Positions 42,171 through 49,484 of a DNA stretch of 54,195 nt are shown one piece after another (position 1 is the first letter of the stretch; each line of letters opens with the position of its first letter). The translations under genes were made by a program, and so were the position numbers. The notes beneath the pieces are model-generated. The model did no database searches, was not told the origin of the DNA, and saw only the letters and a list, made by a program, of their open reading frames with translations. This stretch comes from an uncultured Planctomycetaceae bacterium (GTDB taxonomy: Bacteria; Planctomycetota; Planctomycetia; Pirellulales; UBA1268), in NCBI GenBank assembly GCA_903885565.1, contig CAISJI010000245.1, positions 1 through 54,195 on the forward strand. Direction: 5' to 3'.

Positions 42171-43741
42171 TCATGCGCCGGCGGAGCCCCGGCGGGGGAG
42201 GCCGCCTGTTCCGGCAATTGAAATGCTCCCTGCACCGATTCGCGGTCGGCGCGGGCCGCCGCCGTCAGGGATGTTTGCCAAAAGGGCGGTTGCGCTGCTG
42301 GCTGGTTCGGTCCTGCGGCGGGAAACTGAAGCGCGAGTGGCTCAGTCAGCTGCGCCACGATCCGGGCTTTTGTTTCTGGCGGCCAGCCAGCATGGTCGGA
42401 AAGCGTCTCGACCAGCACCCAACCCAGCAGCCGGGCCGATTCAAAATCGGTGCTGCGGCGGCCAGCGGCAGCGAGTTTTTGAATCCGCAGCCGCTCAATT
42501 TCCGCCAGCGAGGCATCGCGGGGGCGGGCGGCCAGAGCGTCGATGGCCCGGCCGATCTGATCCAGCGGCGCGCGTGACACCTCAGTGAGTCGACTGGCCA
42601 CGCCGAACGGACGCCGGTTGAGTTCCTGCACCCACGGGGCGAGCAGGGCGTCGATATCGGTCGGCTGGCCTGCCTCGGCGCAGGCCACGGCGGCGAGCTC
42701 TCTGGGCCAGCGGTACAGCGAAGGGCGGCCGGGCACGAGATCACCGTAACCAGCCCGCTGCCGCCAGCTCGGCAACTGCAGTTCGTGGTGGCAGGCTTGG
42801 CAATCGTAGAGGGCAAGCTCCGGCCAGGACCTGCCGGCGGGGGACGGACCGGTACTGGCCGCGGCGTAATCGACCACCTGCTCCACCGATTCCCGCAATC
42901 CCACCAGCGCTCCAATCAGCGCCCGCTGCGACACGCTGGCCGTCTCGGTGTGGTAGCCGGCCCGGGCGGCGTCAGCCTGCACTCGCGGCGACTTCTCCCA
43001 CACCCGCTTCCAGTGCGGTTCAAGCGCCCGACTGTAGGCCTCCATCTCGAAGGCAGGCAGCGGAGGATGGCCGGCGGCGTACATCGCGTGGCTCACCACC
43101 CGGCCGGATGCAACATCGCCCAGATGGCAGGAGAGGCAGTTTTCCGCCTTCAGGGCGGGACTGCGCAGATCGTGCATGCCGAGGGCCTGCTTCTCAGCCG
43201 GGGAAAGAAACCTCCACCGCTTCTCCAGGTGCGGCTCAAAGTAGGCGCTGCCTGCACCGTGGCAGGTTTCGCAGCTGATGCCGGCATGCACCAGCGGAGT
43301 CTCCTCCTCGACGGCGGGCTCCGCAGCGGGGTGGGTGTGGCAGGCGACGCAGCTGGCGGTGTCAGCAGCGCGGATCCTCAGGGCCGCTTCGATAGCCCGA
43401 GTGCGGGGGTTTTCCGAGAGGAGGGCCAGATGAGAACGGCTGTGGGCATCGTGCCGCCAGGCGGCGGTGGTGGCCGTGTCGCTCCATTCCCCCTGTTCGC
43501 TGCGATGGCAGCGAATGCAGAATTCGCTCCCCTTGAAACTGAAGCGGGGCTCATGAGCCGACTGGTCTACCGGCGCGGGCAGATCGTCTGCGCGCGGGCT
43601 GCCAGCCCAGCAGGAAACAAGAACCAGCAGGAGGAGCGGCAGCCGGCAGCGGCATGGCACAACTCTGGCAGATGGCATGCGACACACGTTCCTCGGGCCC
43701 GGCCTGTCGGCCACATGAGAACACCCCACGCCAGCGATCAT
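42137..43741 (-). CDS. Pentaheme c-type cytochrome (c554-like), paralogue 1
   Basis: The protein is 534 residues with five CxxCH sites: CIRCH (C75), CVACH, CETCH, CLSCH and CQACH. A conserved block HAMYAAGHPPLPAFEMEAY follows the fourth heme, and YDCQACHHEL carries the fifth. The same heme spacing and AAGHP motif recur in the genes at 43738-45132 and 47956-49428, so all three are paralogues, related to the cytochrome c554 superfamily. ATG 43741 forms an ATGA overlap with the stop of the upstream gene, pointing to translational coupling. ATG 43678 (MPSARVVPCRCR) would place the signal sequence LPLLLLVLVSCWAGSPRA more normally, so the start is undecided. It is predicted to be periplasmic. Confidence 0.8.
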   Translation of the reverse strand: MIAGVGCSHVADRPGPRNVCRMPSARVVPCRCRLPLLLLVLVSCWAGSPRADDLPAPVDQSAHEPRFSFKGSEFCIRCHRSEQGEWSDTATTAAWRHDAHSRSHLALLSENPRTRAIEAALRIRAADTASCVACHTHPAAEPAVEEETPLVHAGISCETCHGAGSAYFEPHLEKRWRFLSPAEKQALGMHDLRSPALKAENCLSCHLGDVASGRVVSHAMYAAGHPPLPAFEMEAYSRALEPHWKRVWEKSPRVQADAARAGYHTETASVSQRALIGALVGLRESVEQVVDYAAASTGPSPAGRSWPELALYDCQACHHELQLPSWRQRAGYGDLVPGRPSLYRWPRELAAVACAEAGQPTDIDALLAPWVQELNRRPFGVASRLTEVSRAPLDQIGRAIDALAARPRDASLAEIERLRIQKLAAAGRRSTDFESARLLGWVLVETLSDHAGWPPETKARIVAQLTEPLALQFPAAGPNQPAAQPPFWQTSLTAAARADRESVQGAFQLPEQAASPAGAPPAHDHGSGTPGAGR

Positions 43742-45132
43742 GGTACCTCGCTGCGCAGGGAATGAAACCGACGCGGATCGAAGTCGCGCGGCGTGTTGCT
43801 CCCCGCTGGAAGCTGCAGGCTGCGGCGCAGCGTGTTGAGCGCTGGGCCGGCTTCGGTTTCCTGCGGCAGCCGGCATCCGGCGCTTCCGAGCCGTGCTGGC
43901 CCACCCTGTCGGGCAGCTTCCAGCGCCAGATAGGTCTGCACTGCCGAATCCCACGACTGCCATTCCTGGGGGCTGCTGGCCACCAGTGTCTCGACTGCCG
44001 CAGGGGTTCCCTGGAGGTTGATCCGCGGGGCTTGGGAGAGTTGCTCGGAGAGGCTGCCTGCCGCGGTGGCCAGGCTGTCGGCCTGGCGGCAGACGCGGTG
44101 CAGCCCCTCCACCTCGGCGCCGGCCCAATCGGCGGCCAGCAGGGTGCGGAGAGCGATGACGTTGGCCTCCACCAAAGCGGCATCGGCCGCCTGCGTGCCC
44201 AAGAGCCGTCCCGCTGCGACCTGCCACGGCTGCCAGGAGGGAGTGCCGGGCAACGCGCCGGGGATAACCGAGCGCGAGGCAAGCCCGCCCCCGCCCAGCG
44301 GCCGATGGCAGGAAGAACAATCGAGTTCGGCGAATTCAGGCCAGCGCGCCACCGGCTCCTCCACAGCCCGTGCAGCGCGCACCTCAAGCAACCGGGCCAC
44401 CGCCTCAAGCGTGGCAGCCTGCCCAACAGCCCAGGAGCGCTGTGTGAAGTCTGCTGTGGCCTCAGCCTTCCCGGCGGGGCTCCAGTGCCGCGGCTCGAGC
44501 CGCTGATAGGCGGCAAACTCAAACGTCAGGCGGGGATGGCCCGCCGCCAGCAGATCGTGATTGACCTCGTGATCGGCATCTCCAACATGGCAACGCACGC
44601 AGGTACGCACCCGAGCGAGCGGAGTGGAGAGATCGGTATATCCCAGCGCCTTCCGCTCATCAGGTGACATCTGCCGCCAGCCGTCGAGCGTGTGCAGGCT
44701 TTCCCATTGAGTGGGATCGCCGTGGCAGGCGGCACAGCCGACGCCGTCGGCCAGCACCCGAGAGGGAAGCGGCTCGGCCTTGAGATCCTGGGTCGCATGG
44801 CAGACGAGGCACTGACGCGACCGATGGGGGGCACCGATTCCGAGCATTTTGGCCATCGCCAGCGACCGGGGTTCGTGGAGCACCTCCGCCGCCCGGGAAT
44901 GTGGGTCGTCGTTGATCCAGATGGTGGCCGCAAACGACTGCACATCGTGGTTGGCCCCCTTGGGCCCACCATGGCAACTCGATGTGCTGCAGGAGGCGAC
45001 CCCCAGGCTGTCGGTGCGCTTCTGCGGCAATCGATCGGTGGGCGGGCAGGGGCAGGGCAGGGGAGCAGCCCCCAAAGCCGACAGCCACACCAGAACAAAC
45101 AGGGCTCGGTGGTGATGGCGCGCCTGCCACAT
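43738..45132 (-). CDS. Pentaheme c-type cytochrome (c554-like), paralogue 2, one CX4CH site
   Basis: The protein is 464 residues with an N-terminal signal (RALFVLVWLSALGAAPL). The first heme site is CSTSSCH (C48, C53, H54), a CX4CH motif. CLVCH, CAACH, CVRCH and CSSCH follow. The block NHDLLAAGHPRLTFEFAAY after the fourth heme is shared with its paralogues and probably supplies distal histidine ligands. CX4CH sites exist in some multiheme cytochromes, such as cytochromes c3, and may need the normal or a dedicated heme lyase. The gene is first in a minus-strand pair, overlaps the next cytochrome gene by 4 bases, and diverges from the diheme b operon across 247 bases. Confidence 0.82.
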   Translation of the reverse strand: MWQARHHHRALFVLVWLSALGAAPLPCPCPPTDRLPQKRTDSLGVASCSTSSCHGGPKGANHDVQSFAATIWINDDPHSRAAEVLHEPRSLAMAKMLGIGAPHRSRQCLVCHATQDLKAEPLPSRVLADGVGCAACHGDPTQWESLHTLDGWRQMSPDERKALGYTDLSTPLARVRTCVRCHVGDADHEVNHDLLAAGHPRLTFEFAAYQRLEPRHWSPAGKAEATADFTQRSWAVGQAATLEAVARLLEVRAARAVEEPVARWPEFAELDCSSCHRPLGGGGLASRSVIPGALPGTPSWQPWQVAAGRLLGTQAADAALVEANVIALRTLLAADWAGAEVEGLHRVCRQADSLATAAGSLSEQLSQAPRINLQGTPAAVETLVASSPQEWQSWDSAVQTYLALEAARQGGPARLGSAGCRLPQETEAGPALNTLRRSLQLPAGSNTPRDFDPRRFHSLRSEVP

Positions 45133-45379
45133 GGCTCAATCGATCCCGACGGTGCCGGAAGATGTTCCCGGAAAACCACTCCCGCAGCCAGATTCACAAG
45201 GGCCAAACCCACCCCGCCATCCCCTTCCATCGGGCAGATCGCCCGAGGCTGTCCACTCCAAGCTGGTTCACCCGCCTGCTTTTGGCGCGTGAGGGTGGGG
45301 TCAGTAAAGTAGGGAGGCTGGTAGGAATAGTGCCGGCAGGTGCGGGCTACCGCGCGGTGAGCCCAGGAGAGGGGCGGAG
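45133..45379. promoter_or_regulatory. Shared divergent control region of two cytochrome operons
   Basis: These 247 bases separate the minus-strand pentaheme pair from the plus-strand b/c cytochrome operon, so promoters for both must lie here or just outside. No strong consensus promoter or operator could be picked by eye. Location is the only evidence. Confidence 0.4.
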
Positions 45380-46357
45380 GTGCTTGTGATCATCGGCGGT
45401 AAAACATGGCCGCAGGATCTGCGCTGGATTCTGGCAGGAACCGCCAGCGCCGTGACTGCCGCCGGATGTTATGGATGGGAATGGTGGACGGAGGGAGCCA
45501 TCCCCGGCGGCAGCAGTCGCACCGGTCTGGTCTGCGGCGTGGCCGGTGGGCTGATCATCCTCTTCGAACTCCTGCTCTGGCCCCGAAAAAGGGTCCGTTC
45601 CTGGCGGCTGGGATCGGCCCAGACCTGGCTGCGGGCCCACATCTGGCTCGGTCTGCTGGCGGTGCCGCTGGTGCTCATGCACGCCCGACTGCTGTTCATC
45701 GGTGGCTGGCTCAATCTCGCCTTGATGACGACATTCCTGCTCGTGATCGCCAGCGGCGTGTGGGGGCTCTTCCTGCAGCAGTTCCTCCCCACAATGCTCC
45801 TGGAACAGGTGCCTGCCGAAACGATCTACGAGCAGATCGATCACGTCGCCAGGCAACGCTGTCGCGATCTCGAAAAGCTCGTCGGCGCACTCTGCGTGGG
45901 AGATCCCCATGCGCCCCACGACCGTACTCCTGAGGCCGACGACGACGGTGCCGAACATGCCGTTGTGACAGGATTCCGCTCGCTGACAGGGATTCAGGGG
46001 AAAGTGCTGGAAACAGTTCCCGTCTACAGCCCGATCCCGGGCACGCTCCCCATCCGCCGCTGTTTCTTCACCGAACTCCGTCCCTATCTGCTCGACGGGA
46101 AAGCTCCCGGCAGGGAGGGGTTGGCCTCAACTGCCGCAGCGGCGCGGCGCTTTGCCGCTCTCCGCGCGGAGAGTCCGCCGGAAGCCGCGTCGCTCATCGA
46201 CCATCTTGCCCAGGCGTGTGATCAGCGGCGCCAAGGGGACCTGCAGATGAGGATCCACCGCTGGCTGCATGGCTGGCTGCTGGTGCACGTTCCGCTGTCG
46301 GTAAGCTTGGCTGTTCTGTTGGCGGTCCACATCCCCGTGGCACTGTGGTATTGGTAG
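45380..46357 (+). CDS. Membrane diheme cytochrome b-like protein
   Basis: The protein is 325 residues with about five hydrophobic spans. Two helices carry histidines 14 positions apart: H87 and H101 (AHIWLGLLAVPLVLMHA), and H303 and H317 (VHVPLSVSLAVLLAVHIPV). HX13H on two helices is the classic signature for two stacked b hemes in quinone-linked cytochromes b. A soluble loop of about 150 residues lies between helix 4 and the last helix. I cannot name the family; it resembles quinol-oxidising membrane anchors. GTG 45380 has AGGAGAGG upstream, and GTG 45386 is an alternative. The decaheme gene starts 5 bases after the stop, so it is the likely route for electrons between the quinone pool and the periplasmic hemes. 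Confidence 0.75.
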   Translation: MLVIIGGKTWPQDLRWILAGTASAVTAAGCYGWEWWTEGAIPGGSSRTGLVCGVAGGLIILFELLLWPRKRVRSWRLGSAQTWLRAHIWLGLLAVPLVLMHARLLFIGGWLNLALMTTFLLVIASGVWGLFLQQFLPTMLLEQVPAETIYEQIDHVARQRCRDLEKLVGALCVGDPHAPHDRTPEADDDGAEHAVVTGFRSLTGIQGKVLETVPVYSPIPGTLPIRRCFFTELRPYLLDGKAPGREGLASTAAAARRFAALRAESPPEAASLIDHLAQACDQRRQGDLQMRIHRWLHGWLLVHVPLSVSLAVLLAVHIPVALWYW

Positions 46358-46362
46358 GCTTC

Positions 46363-47946
46363 ATGCCCCCGCTCCCCCCCATAGCGCGGCCCGAAGGCAG
46401 CACCTCCCGCGAGCAGGTGGCGCGGATCGATCGCGCCTACTTTCATACCCCCAATCATTTTGCAGTGGCCCGCCGGTGGCTGATCCTGCTGGCGCTTCTG
46501 CTGGGAGTTGGCTGGTGTGCCTGGGGCGCCTGGGACCAACCGCGGCACCATTCGCCGGGCGCCGTAGCCCACGTGCATGCCCCCTGGGAGCACGACTGCG
46601 AGACCTGCCACCAGCCGCTCTCACCGATCCGCGATAACACTTGGCTGACCACGCCACTCACCCGGCAGGCGTCTGATGCAGCCTGCGAGGCCTGCCACCG
46701 GGTGGCCAGCCATACTTCCCGGCAGATCGCCCACGAGGTGGGATCCTGCGCTTCCTGCCATGCCGATCATCTGGGGCGCAGTGCCGATCTCACCCGCGTT
46801 TCAGACCAGACCTGCACCGCCTGCCATGCGCAGATCGCCCGGCACCGCGTCAGTGTTCAGCCGCCTGCAGATGGCCCCGCCTCGAGCGATGCCCCCATCA
46901 CCCGATTCGACAACGAACACCACCCGGCGTTTGCCTCCCTGATGAAAGATCCCGGCCGGCTGAAATTCTCGCATGGGCGACACATGCGGCTCGGTTTGAC
47001 ATTTGGCCCGACAGCCTCCAGCGCACGACCGGCCGACGCCACGCTATGGACCTACGGCCAGATGTCGGCCGGGGACCAGGCCCGCTACCGGCCGGAGGGA
47101 GGCAGCCCCAGCGATCCGGTGCAACTGGCCTGCTCCTCGTGCCACGCATTTGCCCCGTCGCTGGCAGATGGCGATCTGCGAGTCATCTCAGCCTTCGTGG
47201 CTGGGGCTGCCCCCGGGGCCTATCCGCTGCCGGTCACGTTTGAAAACCACTGCGCCGCCTGCCACGCCTTGCCCACTTCTGGAACGGGCCCCAACGCTCC
47301 CGATGCTTCCGCCGCCGTGCCCCACGGCATCGATCCGGCGGGCTTGCGACAGTTCCTTGAGGGCCTCGCCCTGCGGGAGGCGCTCGCCGCCGACGGAGCC
47401 GTGCTACGCGAGCCGCTCCTCCCCCGGCCGCTGCCCGCCTCCGCCGCTGCCGAAGGGAAGGCGCTTCAGGATCTGGTGGAACAGCGGGTGGCCGGATCGA
47501 GAACATTCGTCCGTGGCACCTGCCAGAAATGCCACCAACTCGAGGAGGCTCCGCTTGCTGCTGCTGGCAGCCTCCTGCCAGCCTCCACCGCCGCCGCCAG
47601 GGAAGCAGTGTGGTTTCGCGTGGCCCCCACTCAGGTGCCGGGAGTGTGGCTGGGGAAGGCCCGGTTCAACCACCAGGCCCATCGCAGCTTTTCCTGCCAG
47701 CAGTGCCATGCGGCCGCCGATCCTGCCAGTGCCACCGGTACGGCCCCGGCGGGCCTGCCTGAGGGTGGTCCGCTCGACCATCAGATGGTGATGATCGCCG
47801 GGCGGGAATCGTGCGTGGTCTGTCATGCACCCACGCAGCCGGCCCCTCACGGCGAACCGATCCGCGGAGGAGCCCGGTTCGACTGCGTGGAATGCCACGG
47901 CTACCACGGGTCGGGCAGCCACCTGTTCCTCGGACAGGCACCCTAG
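46363..47946 (+). CDS. Membrane-anchored decaheme c-type cytochrome
   Basis: The protein is 527 residues. A single N-terminal helix (RRWLILLALLLGVGWCAWGAW, about 38-57) anchors it, with the rest predicted on the periplasmic side. Ten CxxCH sites are visible: CETCH (C79), CEACH, CASCH, CTACH, CSSCH, CAACH, CQKCH, CQQCH, CVVCH and CVECH. Extra histidine segments such as KFSHGRHMRLGL and RFNHQAHRSFSCQQCH are the kind that supply distal ligands in cytochrome c3-type clusters. It begins 5 bases after the diheme b gene and ends 9 bases before the next pentaheme gene, so the three are one operon. It probably takes electrons from, or gives them to, the b-type protein. Confidence 0.85.
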   Translation: MPPLPPIARPEGSTSREQVARIDRAYFHTPNHFAVARRWLILLALLLGVGWCAWGAWDQPRHHSPGAVAHVHAPWEHDCETCHQPLSPIRDNTWLTTPLTRQASDAACEACHRVASHTSRQIAHEVGSCASCHADHLGRSADLTRVSDQTCTACHAQIARHRVSVQPPADGPASSDAPITRFDNEHHPAFASLMKDPGRLKFSHGRHMRLGLTFGPTASSARPADATLWTYGQMSAGDQARYRPEGGSPSDPVQLACSSCHAFAPSLADGDLRVISAFVAGAAPGAYPLPVTFENHCAACHALPTSGTGPNAPDASAAVPHGIDPAGLRQFLEGLALREALAADGAVLREPLLPRPLPASAAAEGKALQDLVEQRVAGSRTFVRGTCQKCHQLEEAPLAAAGSLLPASTAAAREAVWFRVAPTQVPGVWLGKARFNHQAHRSFSCQQCHAAADPASATGTAPAGLPEGGPLDHQMVMIAGRESCVVCHAPTQPAPHGEPIRGGARFDCVECHGYHGSGSHLFLGQAP

Positions 47947-47955
47947 GAGAAAGCG

Positions 47956-49428
47956 ATGGGGCGGCTGCACACTCCTGCCCTCTGGGCACTCTTGCTTGGC
48001 ATAGCAGGGGTGGCGGCCTTGGCCATGTTCCGGCGCGCACCCCCCTCCGCAGCGGCGCCAGCCCCAGTGGCTATGCAAGCGCGCCGGCCGGCACAGCCTC
48101 GGGCCCTGCTGGGAGCCGGCAGTTGTTCCTCCAGTGGCTGCCACGCCGGCGATCCGGCCGAAACGCAGCACCCCGGCCGCAGCGCCTACAGCGTCTGGGC
48201 CACGCGCGATCGGCACGCGCGGGCAGAGCAGGTGCTGCACGAACCGTTGGCAGAAAAAATAGTAGCCGCGTTGGCCAGGCAGGATCGGGCTTTTGGGCAG
48301 GAGCCGGCATATGCCCAGCGGGCCTGTATCGGCTGCCACGCCACGGCACGCGATGCCCTCGCCAGCGACGGCGTGAGTTGCGAATCGTGCCATGGTGGAG
48401 CGGGCGACTGGTTGGTTGCCCACACGCTGCCAGGCTGGCGGACAGCGGGCAACACCCTGGGCATGGTCGATCTGGCAGATCCGTTCACCTGCGCGCAGGT
48501 GTGCGCGGAATGCCATGTGGGTGGCCTGCCCACTGCCGATGGTTTCCCGCGCGAGGTCACGCACGATTTCCTGGCGGCTGGCCATCCCCGGCTGGCCTTT
48601 GAGCTGCGGTCGTACAAGGCTGCCGAGCCTCCTCATTGGCGGGATCGATTCGCCGGCGCGCCGAGCGGGGCTGCTGCAGACGATCTGAATGCCGTGCCAG
48701 ACCCATTCGTGGAATGGGCGTTGGGACGCCGAGGTACCCTGCACGCCTATCTCACGCTGCTCTCGGTGCAGGCGGAGCGATCGGCTGGCGCCGACCGGCC
48801 GGCCGAGCTCCCGGCCGGTCATCAGCCCCTCGCCTGGCCAGAGTTCGCCGCCTTCGATTGCTACAGCTGCCATCGTCTGCCGCTGCCCCACAAAGATCCG
48901 CTGGCATCCCCCGGCGGCCTGCCCCCCGGCACGCCCCGCCTCGAACCGCTGCAATGGGCATTGCTTGATCTGGCAACTCCCGCCGAGCAGGCGGCGGAGT
49001 TGGCCCGTTTCCGGGAGGCGGTTGAACGGCAGTGGTGGAGGGCTCCCTCAGCGGAAATGCTGCAGGCCGCCCTGAAGTCGCTGGAACACACCGCCGGCCC
49101 GTCAAAGGCTGAGCCTGAAACGGCCGGCCAGCTGGCGCAGTCAGTGGTGGCTGGGGTCGATCCAGCCATCTGGAACGAGGCGGCCGCGGCCTTCCAGGCA
49201 CTCGACGCACTCTCCGCCCGGGCGGAGAGCGCGGGGGCGAGCGCCACCGAATCGGCGGCGCTGCAGACCGGCCTGAAGAGGCTCCGCGCGGCGCTGGAAT
49301 TCACGACTGAAGAGCGGTCCGGGCACAGGCTGCAGTTCAACAGCCCGCACCAATTCGATGCCGGGCTTGTGGCCCAAGAACTCGACAGGCTCGTCAAACT
49401 CTTCGAGTCGCTTCCGGATCGCCCCTGA
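47956..49428 (+). CDS. Pentaheme c-type cytochrome (c554-like), paralogue 3, one CX4CH site
   Basis: The protein is 490 residues with an N-terminal hydrophobic anchor or signal (ALWALLLGIAGVAALAMF, about 8-25). Heme sites are CSSSGCH (C57, C62, H63; a CX4CH site), CIGCH, CESCH, CAECH and CYSCH. The block THDFLAAGHPRLAFELRSY follows the fourth heme as in paralogue 2, and the region GDWLVAHTLPGWR also matches it closely. The two CX4CH-bearing genes are thus the closest pair. AGGAGA is about 6 bases before the ATG. It is third in the plus-strand operon and converges on the iron-sulfur fusion gene, whose stop lies 57 bases further. Confidence 0.83.
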   Translation: MGRLHTPALWALLLGIAGVAALAMFRRAPPSAAAPAPVAMQARRPAQPRALLGAGSCSSSGCHAGDPAETQHPGRSAYSVWATRDRHARAEQVLHEPLAEKIVAALARQDRAFGQEPAYAQRACIGCHATARDALASDGVSCESCHGGAGDWLVAHTLPGWRTAGNTLGMVDLADPFTCAQVCAECHVGGLPTADGFPREVTHDFLAAGHPRLAFELRSYKAAEPPHWRDRFAGAPSGAAADDLNAVPDPFVEWALGRRGTLHAYLTLLSVQAERSAGADRPAELPAGHQPLAWPEFAAFDCYSCHRLPLPHKDPLASPGGLPPGTPRLEPLQWALLDLATPAEQAAELARFREAVERQWWRAPSAEMLQAALKSLEHTAGPSKAEPETAGQLAQSVVAGVDPAIWNEAAAAFQALDALSARAESAGASATESAALQTGLKRLRAALEFTTEERSGHRLQFNSPHQFDAGLVAQELDRLVKLFESLPDRP

Positions 49429-49436
49429 TCCTCTGG

Positions 49437-49455
49437 CAGGCTGTGGATTCAGTCC
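49437..49455 (+). repeat. Solo IS-end-like motif CAGGCTGTGGATTCAGT
   Basis: The first 12 bases are identical to the left end of repeat copy B (37951), and most of the rest agree. It lies in the 56-base gap between the convergent pentaheme and iron-sulfur genes. No partner end was found. Confidence 0.3.
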
Positions 49456-49484
49456 GGCCGGCAGCGCTCGATGTGATGGCCAGG

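Noticed and set aside
47404..48954. Long minus-strand open frame of 516 codons opposite the cytochrome genes.
   Set aside because: It is a shadow of two well-supported heme proteins on the plus strand; its translation has no domain pattern and results from high GC.
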